A stretch of DNA of 64,000 bases, from NCBI GenBank assembly GCA_020137815.1, contig CM035357.1:3678528-3742527 (forward strand). Direction: 5' to 3'. This DNA is from Hormiphora californensis (lineage: Eukaryota > Ctenophora > Tentaculata > Cydippida > Pleurobrachiidae). Positions 45,409 through 58,000 of this stretch are shown here, piece by piece. The stretch's first letter is position 1, and each line of letters starts with the position of its first letter. Made by a program: the position numbers and the translations under genes. Below the pieces are notes generated by a model. The model searched no databases. It was not told the origin of the DNA and worked only from the letters and a program-made list of their open reading frames with translations.

Positions 45409-47737
45409 TCCTTTCTCTCTCTGCCTCCTCTGCCCTCTTCTCGTCCACTACACGCACCACTCCGGCCATGGGCCGTAAGGTCCCATTTTGGGTGCGTGAG
45501 CAGGGTTAATCCCCCGAGCCCGGATCCTGTTGGATCTGAGGGCCGGAGGGGCCCTTGCGGAGTAAAGGTAGGTAAAACAATGTACATATGGGTTAAGTTG
45601 AACAATGTACATATGGGTTAAAGTAAGGGAAAAAACATTTAAAGGGGAGTTAAAGCTCATGGTGGCGGAGCATAAGACCTCCTAAGCTATCTGGAAAGAA
45701 GCCCAACCTTCTGGAACGGAGCCTAAGAAGAGACAACTTATCAGGAACTGAAGAAGCAAACCGTCTGAATCTAGAGAAATCTAGGCGGGGCAAGCAGGAC
45801 AGGGTATTAAAGGGTTTAAAAAAATAATGACAAAATACAGGGGGAGACAGCTCGGGAGGTATATCCATGTCGAGAACTTTCCGCGGAGCGTGGTTCATCG
45901 AGTTAAAGAGGACGGACTTTGAAGCTGTGAGGGGTAGATTTGGACGGGTTATAGCAGTCAGGTACTTCTCCAGTTCGGGGGCTGACCTCCGCCAAGAGCT
46001 CGCCGATCACGAAGGGATGACCGTGGCCTTTTAAGATCCAAATTCGTGTGAGCTCCCTCCGTATAGTTCTTGGTATTTCTCGATCTTCCGCCATCTCCCT
46101 GTCCGAGATGACCTGTCCTTTGGTACAGCGACATCGATTCAGAAGCGATTCCTTCTTTAGTTTGTCTTAGAAGGACCAGGTTCAGGTTTCCATGCTCGAT
46201 GGTGTGTTATCCGTCTGAATGTGGAAACAATCCCAGAGGACTTGCAGTTTCATTCTCGAGCATTTATCTGCATAAGTGGCTCCACCACTTTGATTCGGTA
46301 GGAAATCCGTGGCCTTGCATATTCCCCAACAGGCCAGGGCAGCAGCTACTCGATCGTTGTCGGAGTTTGTATTAGTCTCCGTTGGCAAGTTTAGTGCATC
46401 CGTTTAGGATGTGTTCCACCGACTCGTTGTGTTGGTTAAAGATCCGGCACTTCTCAGTCACTTCAGTCTCTTTCTGTATGGCAGCTCTCAAACCAGTTCG
46501 TTGCGAATGGCTTGATCATGGCAGCAAAGACATCGGGCTTCTTCGGTGTATCTGCTGAGGCTCTCTTTGTTGAGCCAGGCCCCAGGTCGCGTCAGGGGTC
46601 GCATCCCCCTTCTTCAAGTTGCTTCAGGAATCTTCCATGTAAAGACTTGTTTTTCCATTTCTCTATAAGTTCCGTCTGTAGTCTTCCTTCAGGGCTTCTG
46701 CGTCTTCTGGAGGGTCCAGTTAGCATATCTTCAGACTGCATCGCCGTGTGGAGGGCACGGATCTTGGGGTCCGTGGAATTGGTGAAGAATGTCACGAGTC
46801 CTGTCTCTTCCTTTCACAATGACATCTTCAATCCGTTGGAGACCCCTTCCTCCCAATTTCCTGCTAACATACAGGCCGGTCAATGTCACTATTGCTCTTG
46901 ATGACTCCTCTTCTCAGGATCTTCCTAGTCATCCTGTCTAGTCCACTGGCTTCGGAAGTGGACCAGTCCAGTATTCGGCACCCGTAACGGATCACCGGTA
47001 TTGCCCATGTGTTGATTGCTGTGATGAGGTTCTTGCCTTGCAGGCTCGCGGACAGTAGTTTCTTGACTCTTCGGGTGTATTCGGCTTTGACCTTAGCTTT
47101 CATTTCTTGATGAAGAATACGGTCAACCTCCAGGATGCCGAGGGGTACTTATAGCCTCCATCTTCCACCTCGGGTATTCTGTCTCCACTGGGTAGGCTTA
47201 TTCCCTGCATTCCGACTTTCTGACTCCCGTCCACAATGTCTAGAGCTCCGCACTTGGATAGACCAAAGGACATGTTGATGTCAGTGCTAAAACTTCTCAG
47301 TGACATGACTGCTAAGAGCTGCTGAAGGTCCTCTTTCGAGCTGGCATACAGCTTAAGATCGTACATGTATAGGCGGTGGTAATACTAATATCTGGATCTG
47401 GAGCTACTGGGTTAGATATGGTGTAGCCTCTTCCTTGGGCAGCTAGGAGCATGGACAGGGGGATCAGGCCTATAATAAAGTGAATAGGGGAGACGGAGTC
47501 TCCTTGGAAGATGGCCCTCTCTTGATGTGTATTTTACCTAAGTCTGACCCAGATTGGACGATTGTTGACAATACACTGCTGGAATGATGACTCGAATAGT
47601 CGGATTATCTGAGGGTTTATCCCGCACATCTACAATTGACTTAAGGATCCAGGAGTGGGGGCATCGAGTCGTATGCCTTCTGGTAGTCTATGAAAGCCAT
47701 ATACAAGGAAGACTTTCTTGAGCGTTGGCAATGACGT

Positions 47738-47785
<48 letters not shown>

Positions 47786-47801
47786 TCTCTCTCTCTCTCT
47801 C

Positions 47802-47834
<33 letters not shown>

Positions 47835-48635
47835 ATACCACCCCTTAACCAGGCTCGACCACTTTGTCCGCGGAGGTTTTAGACCAATAAACAACTGACA
47901 GCACAATGCCCAACCAATCGCTGATCAGCGAAGTAGATACGAGAAAGAGTCAGCGCCAAAGCTCAGTACACTCCCCCGGGAAAATATATAGTCACCTTAG
48001 CAGCCTACGAAAAGCAGTCAGTATAATACCCCGAAAAGTTTTTAACATACCGGTGAAAAGCTGGGAACAAGGTGGGCCTTTTTAGACAAAAGCGTTTAGA
48101 GCAAGAGGGCAAGAGGAGAGAGAGAGGGGGGAGAGTCCCTATTTTAAAATTTCCAATCTTCTCCTCTCCTTCCTCTCCCTTTTCCCCCCTCCTCTTTTCC
48201 TCCTCTCTCTTCTCTCTCTCTCTCTCTCTTCTCTTCCTCTCTCTCTCTTATCTTCTCTCGCTCTTATCCTCTCTCTCTCTCTTCTCTCCCCTTTTCCTCT
48301 CTCGCTCTCTTCTTACCCCACCACCCCTTTAAACCCCAGCTCGACCACTTTTCGGGGAGGGTTAGCCCAAATAAACAACTGAAGCAAAATGCCCAACCAA
48401 TCGCTGATCAGCGAAGTATGATACGAGAAAGAGCAGCGCCAAAGCTCAGTACCACTCCCCCCAGACACCTCTATATTTCACTTAGCAGCTACGAAAAGCA
48501 GCTCAGTATAACTACCCCGACAAGCTCTTTATCTCACTTACCGGTAAAAGTTTGGGGAACCACCCGCATCTTGTAGGCTTAGACGCCTCTCTGAAAGACC
48601 CCCTCTCTCCTCCTCTCTCTCTCTATATTCTCTCC

Positions 48636-48666
<31 letters not shown>

Positions 48667-48973
48667 TTTTCTCTCTCTCTATTCTTATCTTCCTACTACT
48701 CTCCTCTCTCTCTCTCTTCTATCCCCCCCTTTTTTTTAAACACTAACTCGACCACTTTTCGCGAGGGTTAGACCATATAACAACTGACAGCACAATGCCC
48801 AACCAATCGCTGATCAGCGAAGTATGATACGAGAAAGAGTCAGCGCCAAAGCTCAGTACCACTCCCCCCAGACAACTCTATATTTCACTTAGCAGCTACG
48901 AAAAGCAGCTCAGTATAACTACCCCCGAACAAGCTCTTTATCTCACTTACCGGTGGAAGTTCTTGGGAACCAG

Positions 48974-49025
<52 letters not shown>

Positions 49026-52000
49026 CCAACAATCTCCTAACGTAGCGAATAGCGGCTAGTGGCTAAAATATTACCTGTTCCCAGTAGTTGTTAATTCGGA
49101 TAAGTTTATCGGACTCAAAGTCATTGTTAGGATTGGAGAGGGATGCCAGTAGCGCACCCAGACTGGGTTGTGATGTCACACCAGACATGGCATCCATCGC
49201 CACATCCACTATATCAGCCCCACTCTCGTAGCACGCCAACATGCTAACAACACCCGTACCTGCAGAAAAACAATAATTAGGGATTAGCTCAAGACTATTG
49301 ATATTGCTCATATAATGTTAAATCACCGCAAAGAAATTTAAATGCATTGTGTTAGTGTATGCCGGTATGCGGTGATAATTTTCATTTTGCTGAAAAGTGA
49401 AATAGAAAACAAACAACACTTTTAAAAAGTGAAATGGCATAGCTACAATTAAAACGTCTCACAAACAGCATATACATCGTTCTGAGAGGATTCAGGGTAT
49501 GTATTTCCACAGCTGCAGCACACCATCTGACCATCAGATCATTGCATAAAACTAATAGGATATCAGTTTTATTTGTCCATCAACGAGTATCCAAACAATT
49601 TTTCTAAGAACTATAAAATTGTTTGTTCTCTTTCAATTATATAGCGACGAACTTGCAGCTTGATATGATGCAGTGTATCTGTGTTCCCAAATCCATTAGA
49701 TCTAATCGCGTCGATAGATATACAGCTTGTCCATTAAAAAACAGCTTGATCGAACTCCGGGACTCATTTGGTAATAAAATTACCCGTTATCGTGAGTTCG
49801 CGGAGCGTAATAGGGGTGACTTCGTAACCAAGGAACTCGAGTCACATCACACCGTGGATTTTTTGACGAGTGCCTGGGCTTGCCAACGTCAAGCCCACAA
49901 GGAACTATATCGCATACTCGGACACACCGTGGCTTGGCGAGGAAAAAGAAAAGGTAGCAGAGAGTTTTCCCTAAATTGGTGATTGCACCAATCAATCTCA
50001 TTAGAAGCTGTCAACCAGGCCGGGGAAAGGAAACCCTATGGATCCAACCCTTCATCTCGACGCAAGAAGAGACGGCCTCCAAGAAGAAGAAGAAGCTGTC
50101 AAATAGAGCTCAGTCCTCTTGCATTCTTGTCCTCTATGTAGGCATGTAGGTTTACACACATTTTGGATTTTGCAAGCACCACGGTCAACGACTTCGCCGG
50201 AAATCATGAAACCAATATGAAAGAATCAGTTATTTCGGCTCGGAAGAAAGTGGCAATTGATACTTGATAGGGCTGGTAAAGACAACGTGGAACTATTTCC
50301 GCTGCTCGGGTGATGGAGGGTGAACATTAACATTCATCCTTATGCTGATTTCTCTCTGTACCACTCCGATCCTCCTTTCCTCTCCTGCCTGGTCGCTTGG
50401 CAACCTCCTGATCTGATCCCTGCAGCAAGATGCACACCGGAGGAGGATGACCGAAATGAACCTCTTAAAACTCCTCAAAGTGCCATAGTAGATAAAGACA
50501 TTGTGGCAGGAATTCAGGAATGTCAGGGCTATCGTTACCCTCCGAACGATAACGGAACGGGAGGATCTTTCTTCCTCGAACAGTGGGTACAGTGTCGGAC
50601 CATACAAGAGGGTGTATGTAATTGCTACGAGGAGGGATGCCAGAGTTCCCTGTCTGTTGAGCCGGAACCGGGCCTGTCGGTATGCAATGCACAGGAGGGC
50701 AATGACACTGGCAATCACCCCGAGCATCCCCGGTAGGGAGATAATCCTGAAGAATTGGAAAGGGAACTTGCTTTTTGAAAACACCGCACACGAGTAGAGA
50801 TCATGGACAAATACTGCCCGACCAGGGTCGGTTAGGAAGGAGGCTGTGAGGATCCCAGCGGGGAGCCAGCAGCAGAACAGGATAGCCAGACATGTGAGCC
50901 TGATGGGCCGGGTCCGGGTGTAGAAGGGGTAGAGGAGGATAACCAGCTTATTAACACCCAGTGCTAACACCAAGATAACGGTGGAGGTGAGGATTGGAAG
51001 TCGGAGGAGGGATGTAGCGAAACAGGGGATATATCCAATCACCCATGTATCAGCTACCAGGGCGACCATTGTGGTTGCTATGGCATTAATCCCAAACATG
51101 ATGTCCCATATGGCAATATTCTGGAGGATAAACACGGTCACTTTCTCCAGGTTCCCCGGTGCCTAGTTTTAGGACGAGTAGGATGGTGGAGTTTCCCAGG
51201 ATGTTCAGGATCATGCAGAGGGAGGAGAATAAGAGGACAATCCATCTCTCAGTGGGTGAAAAGAGGGAGTCAGGATCTATGACAACGGTGGCTACTGCAC
51301 CAGGGGATAGCGGTTTTGTGGAGTTAGGACCAAACATATATGATGTCAGTGGAGCTGAGCTAGGAATGCAGGAGGGGTGTTAGGACTAATAATAATACAG
51401 CTGTAGTACTGCTAATAATAATAGTAGTAGTACTAATAATACAGTACATAGTACTCTTAAGTAATATTATTACTTAAGAGTTATAATATAAGCTGGGTAC
51501 TCAACATGTTGAGTACCCAGCTTATATTATAACTCTTATTATTATATTATATTATAGTTATACCAAAACTAATTGAAATTAGTAGGCCGGAAAGGTTGCC
51601 CTATGATTTGAGCTACCTTTGCCACCGTAACATTCACGGGTTACAGACAGGGTACAGATGCTTCGTCTATCTTCAAAAGGGAATGTACCGGTGCCAAAGG
51701 TAGCTCAAATCATAGGGCAACCTTTCCGGCCTACTAATTTCAATTAGTTTTGTTATAATTTGCATCATTTTTCGGGACTTTTTATCCATTTAGATGTAAT
51801 AGAACAGGCACGGAGAGTATGGAATCGCGAAATTGAAAAAATTTAGTTTTTGACGTCATTTTGACGTCATAAAATGACGTCACGACGTTATGACGTCATA
51901 ATTATGGCGTCATATCATCGGGATTACCTAGATGAAGATACTGACCAAGTTTGAGATCGATTGGATGAGATTTGAGTCCGCTATGGCGAAAAAAACCATA

Positions 52001-55000
52001 TCGTCATATCTATTTTTAAACAGTCATAACACTTCAGACGCGTTTTAAAGTGAGAGAGAACAGCAGGGATTTTCACAAAAAATTATCTGGATACTCCTTG
52101 ATGGCTAACTAAAACTTTAGTGAAAACCGCATGTCTCTAGCATGTTTTTGAAAATCGAGCTAACACATGCGAGACGCACCATTATGGGCATATAATGGGC
52201 GTAAATTCATATTGTACATGCAGTTATGCCCATTATGGGCCCATTATGGTGCGTCTCGCATGTGTTAGCTCAATTTTTAAAAACATGCTAGAGACATGCG
52301 GTTTTCACTAAAGTTTTAGTTCGCCATCAAAGAGTATCCAGACAACTTTTTGTGAAAATCCCTGCTGTTCTCTCTCACTTTAAGACCCTTATACATGTTG
52401 TTTTAAAAATTCGCGTCAAAGTTTCTGAAAGTTTAGACAATTCTCTTTCCATGATATAGTCTTCGATTTTCGATTAGAATCCGTTTTCAGGGTGTAAATT
52501 GAGCTCAAAGAATTTTGGTCAGAGTCTAAGACGTTCTGTAGGACGTTCCTGAGGATGATGGAAAACCTCACCCCGCTAATAACACAATAATTGAGTAGAT
52601 CTACAAGCTAGTGAAAACGAGAAGTCTCTATCTCTTTCCGTTCGTTCAAAACCGTGTTCAAAAAAAGCGTCTCTCCTATGTGCGCGTGCGTGTCCGTTAC
52701 ACTGAATCTATAGCAAATGGGACCAGTCTGTAACTTCAGACCCAGATGAGATAGAGACTTCAAATTTTTAACATGAGTCAAAGACCCCAAGCCGGGTATT
52801 CATTCCAAATTTCAAGTCAAACCGATGAAAGAGAGCCACGCTATAGCCATTTGAAATCCGGCTTTTTCAGCCAAACACCCATAAAACGTATAACTGCGTT
52901 TCTGGCAGCGCTTTTGGGGGGGGGGGATGGCAACCTTTGCGCTTGCCAGCGCAGTGACTCTTATTATATGTTGCAACAAGATGATATGAACACTAACATA
53001 CTATTACTAACAATTCTAAAAAAGGCCAAGGTGTATTCCATTTTGCTACAACAGCTGTGATTGGTTGCTAAGGCGGTCATTAAGAATGCTCTAATTACCG
53101 CATACTGCACATTTACTTGAATTGTTCATACTTTCTTTTTATTCTAAAAATCACCAGCACGGAAACAGTGTCAAGCGAAGTGGACATTTTCTGCCTTGCT
53201 AGACCCTCTCTCAAAATAAAAAGAAAGTATGTATGAACAATTCAACGAAATGTCCACCAAAAAGCTCTTTATTTCCATTAGCAATTCGAAGAAACTGTAC
53301 GTTTGAAGTGTATGAAATTTAAATAAATAATTTGATGCTTTTAACTTCTGAATTTAATGAGATCTGCTATCAGAGCATTGGCCTGACAGGAGATCTGAGC
53401 AAGAATTAAATAGGGGAGAAAATCGAAAAAAATATTGGGTTTGACCAGGGACCTTCAGAAAGTCATGCTCGAAGCTATTATACCACTAAGCTACCAAGTA
53501 TCAAACCCATAGACTAAAGTAAGCTATACCAAACCCCTTAACTTTTATCAAAATTTGAAAGCATCACATGTCTTCGACCTCTTAGTATATCAATCAAAAC
53601 GACCATCCACCCACCGGCCACCCCCCCTGAAACTCACGGCAAATCCAGGTTAAATTAACATGATGACAGATGGTCACTTCTTTTATAGTCGATAAAGTAT
53701 ATGACCTATAACAGTAGAACAAAAACAAAACTAAATAACTTGGTTCAATTTGTTGATAGACGTTGTCGAGTAAGAAGTTCGCGTTAGGGGTACAGGGTTC
53801 TTACTAAGAACCATATGTACCCTAACGCGACAAACCATACCGCGTAGTGTTAGATCACGTTAGTTGCTGCAAAGCAATCTAATTGTGACATGAGTCAAAG
53901 TATGTATTTAACTTTGACAAATCTAGCTGAGTTAGACAAATCAAATAACTATTTATGGGCTATTTATTGACCTCATCGTGATATATTTATTTTTAGCGTT
54001 TGATGTTAACACCATTTTAACCATCTTCGGCACCCCACGCATAGCACTTATATACAGTCGGACCCCGATTTACCGGGATCCTCGAGGGAAGCCATTTTGC
54101 CTGGTAAATCGGGGTGCCCGATATATCGGGGTAGAGCATATTTGACCCATAAATCCTACTTTTGTCCAAAATTCTATACCAAGACACCTCTAACTGTATA
54201 GTATACATTTATTGATGACAATATGATCATTGCTTCTGTCATTAGAAATAGAAATTTTAAAAAATTCAAAAAAAAATTGTAAAAACTTTTTTAAGGTAAA
54301 CCACCGCGACCGAGTCCGAATCGTGTTTCGAATCGGTGCATCTTATCGCATGTCCTGCCGCTAATTAGACGGTTCGAGACGAACCGATACGTGATACCAT
54401 GCCGAATCTGGGCACCCTAAGCGGGGTGAGGAAGTATCAAAATTTCAAAATAACTTTTTCTCTGAAAATTTACGGGGAGCATCGATCAAAGCATTGACAA
54501 TCATTCTGTAAAATTTTGTAAAAAAGTTATGAAATTTTTCTAAGGTATACCAGCCACGTTCGAATCGTGTTTCGAATCGGTACATCTTATCACGTGTCCT
54601 GCCGCTAATTAGAATGTTTGAAACGAACCGATACGTGATCCCCATTAGACCTAGCGAATTGCGAATGCAAGTTTACCAACCGGCAAAACTTCTAAAATTT
54701 TCCAAAAAAATTGGGGGAAAGAAATCCTCCCGGTAAATCGGGGTTCCGGTAAATCGGGGCCCGGTAAATCGGGGTCCGACTGTACCGTATAACCATTATA
54801 ATAAGACCGAGTTAAAATATGGAGCAGAACTACCGTGTGGGGCAATAAAAATGCCCCCTAAGTCTACCATGATAGTTCCAGATATCGTGGACCGCTAAAA
54901 TTTGGTACAGTAACTCTATGAGACAAATAAATAACTTGACCAAAATTACAGAGCTTAAAATTCATTTTGTGATCGGAATGAACATTGTCATTCATTCCAG

Positions 55001-58000
55001 AAAAAATATTTTCCGGTCCAAAGTTTAACTAATTATGTTTGGCTATCGATTAACTTTCCAATGCCACCAAAATTTGCCTGGCTAGACTGTGTTTCGGGCG
55101 CCCCGCCCCGCCCCCAAATATAAAGTGAGGGTTAGAACATAGCAAACCAAAATCAGCTTAATTGGACAACCACAAGAGACACTGCAGCCATGTTTCTAAA
55201 GGTCAGTCAGGTCATGTGATCCTCACCGAATCATGGGGAGATTCGGTATTGCTAATCAGGTCAAGGGGCAGAGGAATCTCGTATCACGTAACGGCCGCTA
55301 ATGAGGTCCGTGTATTACATAATACAGGGCGATGTGATTCGAGGAAAGAGGACATTTATCAAAAAGCTATAGATCTCATGACCAATCAGCATCGTCATCC
55401 CTCATTAGCAGCCGTGATACGTGATTCTCCACCACTTAGACCGATTCGCAATACTGAACACTCAACGATTCGGTGAGGATCACATGACCTGACTAACTTT
55501 AAGAAACATGACACTGTGTCTCTTGTGGTTGTCCAATTTAGCCGATCTTGGTCACATTGGAAAGCTAATCGGTAGCCAAAGATATTTGCTTAAATTCTGG
55601 ACCGAAAAATGATTTTTCTTGGAATGAATGACAATGTTCATTCCAATAAAAAAAGAATTTTGAGCTAGAGGTCTGAAATTTGGTCAAGTTATTTATTTGT
55701 CTCATAGAGTTACTGTACCAAATTCTAGCGCTCCATCTCACCCTCTGTTCACTCCCCTATATCGCCATAATGAATACTCCCCTCACCCCTCTCTCAATCT
55801 GTGATCTGAAGCAGTTCAGAACCCCACATTTTCCTTTCATTTTCCTTTCATTTTTCACCATTTTCGCCATATATCCGTCATTTCTCAACCAATTTCAAAA
55901 AACCTAGGGTCAGCACACACCAACGTTAAAATTAAAATTAAAATTTGACGTTTTTGGTCATAACTCTGCCATTTCTTGGCAAAATTGCTTCATTTTGGGC
56001 TTGTTGGAAAGAGGGCATTGAGCCCGTTCTGAACAGCTCAAGAAACTTGAAATCCGTGCAAAGTGCGCGGCGTTACAGTACAAAATGTGTGCGTTAAAAT
56101 TTTAAAATTTTAACACGCGCATTATGCGCCTTAACGCCGCACACTTTGCGCCGATTTTAAGTTTCTTGAGCTCTTCAGAACGGGCTCGATGCCCTCTTTC
56201 CAAAAAGCCCAAAATGAAGCAATTTTGTCAAGAAATGGCAGAGTTATGACCAAAAATGTCAAATTTTAATTTTAATTTTAACTTTGGTGTGTGGTGACCC
56301 CAAGGCTCATTAGAAAGATAATCTCAAGCTCTTTCAAAACAGCTATTATCCCCCAAATTTATAAAACCTTTACACATGTGCACGCCCCAAACCCCACCAA
56401 ACACCCCTAACAACATGCCAATTTTGCACGTGCGAGTCATAAAAACCCCCCAAAAACCAATTGTCTTGCAAGCATCTCTGCTTTATAATATAGACTAGGT
56501 AACAAAATGTAACTGACAATATAATGATAGCAATTCGGAAGGGTTGACCTCCTTTTTGTACCCGCTTCAAAAACACGTGCACACAATTTGTAATATTCCC
56601 TGCTACACGTGATTTAAAGAGCTTGCGTGCACCCAGCTATTGGTATTTTGTAGTGGGGGCATGCTTTTCAAATCGTACTATTCGGACCCCTCGATTAATG
56701 TTATATGTCGTTTAATAAATAAACTATGAGAGAGACTGAATTTGCAAAGAGAGGGACTGGGGAGAATTGTTCTTAAGACCGTTTTAAACTGCTCAATGAG
56801 TGCCGAGTGGGACAATAACCACTAAGCATGAGCAATGCTATTGCTTAGTGGTTATTGTCCCACTTCCCTCTTTCACCACGCCCGCCTGGTTTGCGGTGTT
56901 ATAAGTTTTCATGTATCACTGCTAGCAGTTATACTTATACATGAAAACTTATAACACTGCCAGCAGTTATACATGAAAACTTATAACACTGCGCAGTGTT
57001 ATAAGTTTTCGCCGGGCGGTACAAGTAGTGATACCTAAAGAATTATATTATATCCCAAAATTTTACAATGAGTATATTATCCCGGATCCCCACTGGGTAA
57101 TAACTGAAAAACATAAGTAGTGCAGTTTCATTTTCACATGTAACAGTGATATCGTATTGAAAATATCAAGTCTTCCTTTTCCTACTTCAAGAAGTAGTAG
57201 CACAATGCGAACGAAGGCATCTCTTCTAGAATATAAATTATAGTTCTGAATTGTTAGAGCCAATAGTAATTAACTTTACTAGCTAGACGTAGTTCGCAAC
57301 CAAGTTGTGAAGTTGAACTTTATATATTTCAAATGGATGATATTGATCTTATTAAATCAATGTCTCGGCTCCGACCTGTCTCAGACAGGTCAGAGCCGAA
57401 ACATTGTCTTATGTATTATTATTAAAATTCTCGACAGCGTACTCAGAAATCAGATTGGGTCGCCGGCACCAGACTGACTGATTAAGGGTACACCTGGCGT
57501 TTTTCATCATCGAGTGCCCAACCAAATGACTTCACCAGGGTTTAGGCCATACAAAATGGACCTCAAATATGCAATTTTAGCCCTAAATTCGAATTCATAT
57601 TTTTGCTACAGCCTATTTTCAAAGTGGCGTTTTTTCAATTTTTGTTGAAATTTTTAACCTCAGGACCACTTTTTTTGAGATAGAAACATTAAATTCTTGG
57701 AATTTGAAGAGAATATAAAGGTGAATAAGCCCAAAGAAGGATTTTTGAAATGGAGCTTATTTCTGGCCATGAGAACGGTTTACTTTTTTGCTTCTTTGAC
57801 ACGCTGGCTGAGAATGTTCCCATGCTTCATTAGAGATGAAAATTTGGAAATAGTTGCTCAAAACGATTATCTATGTGGCCTAAAAATTTTGGAACTTTCC
57901 CGCCAAAGATGTGGTGTACAGAGCTTTTTTTGTGAAACCTGTCTTTTTGAAAAAGAGGGAAATTCCCTGTATCTCAAAAACGGATGATCGTAGAGACCTG

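Noticed and set aside
45033-45509. 158-codon plus-strand ORF of Leu/Ser
   Set aside because: It is the CT microsatellite read in frame; no protein signal.
49623-49982. 119-codon plus-strand ORF in the PC intron
   Set aside because: No recognisable motif, no splice context, opposite strand to PC; cannot be told from chance.
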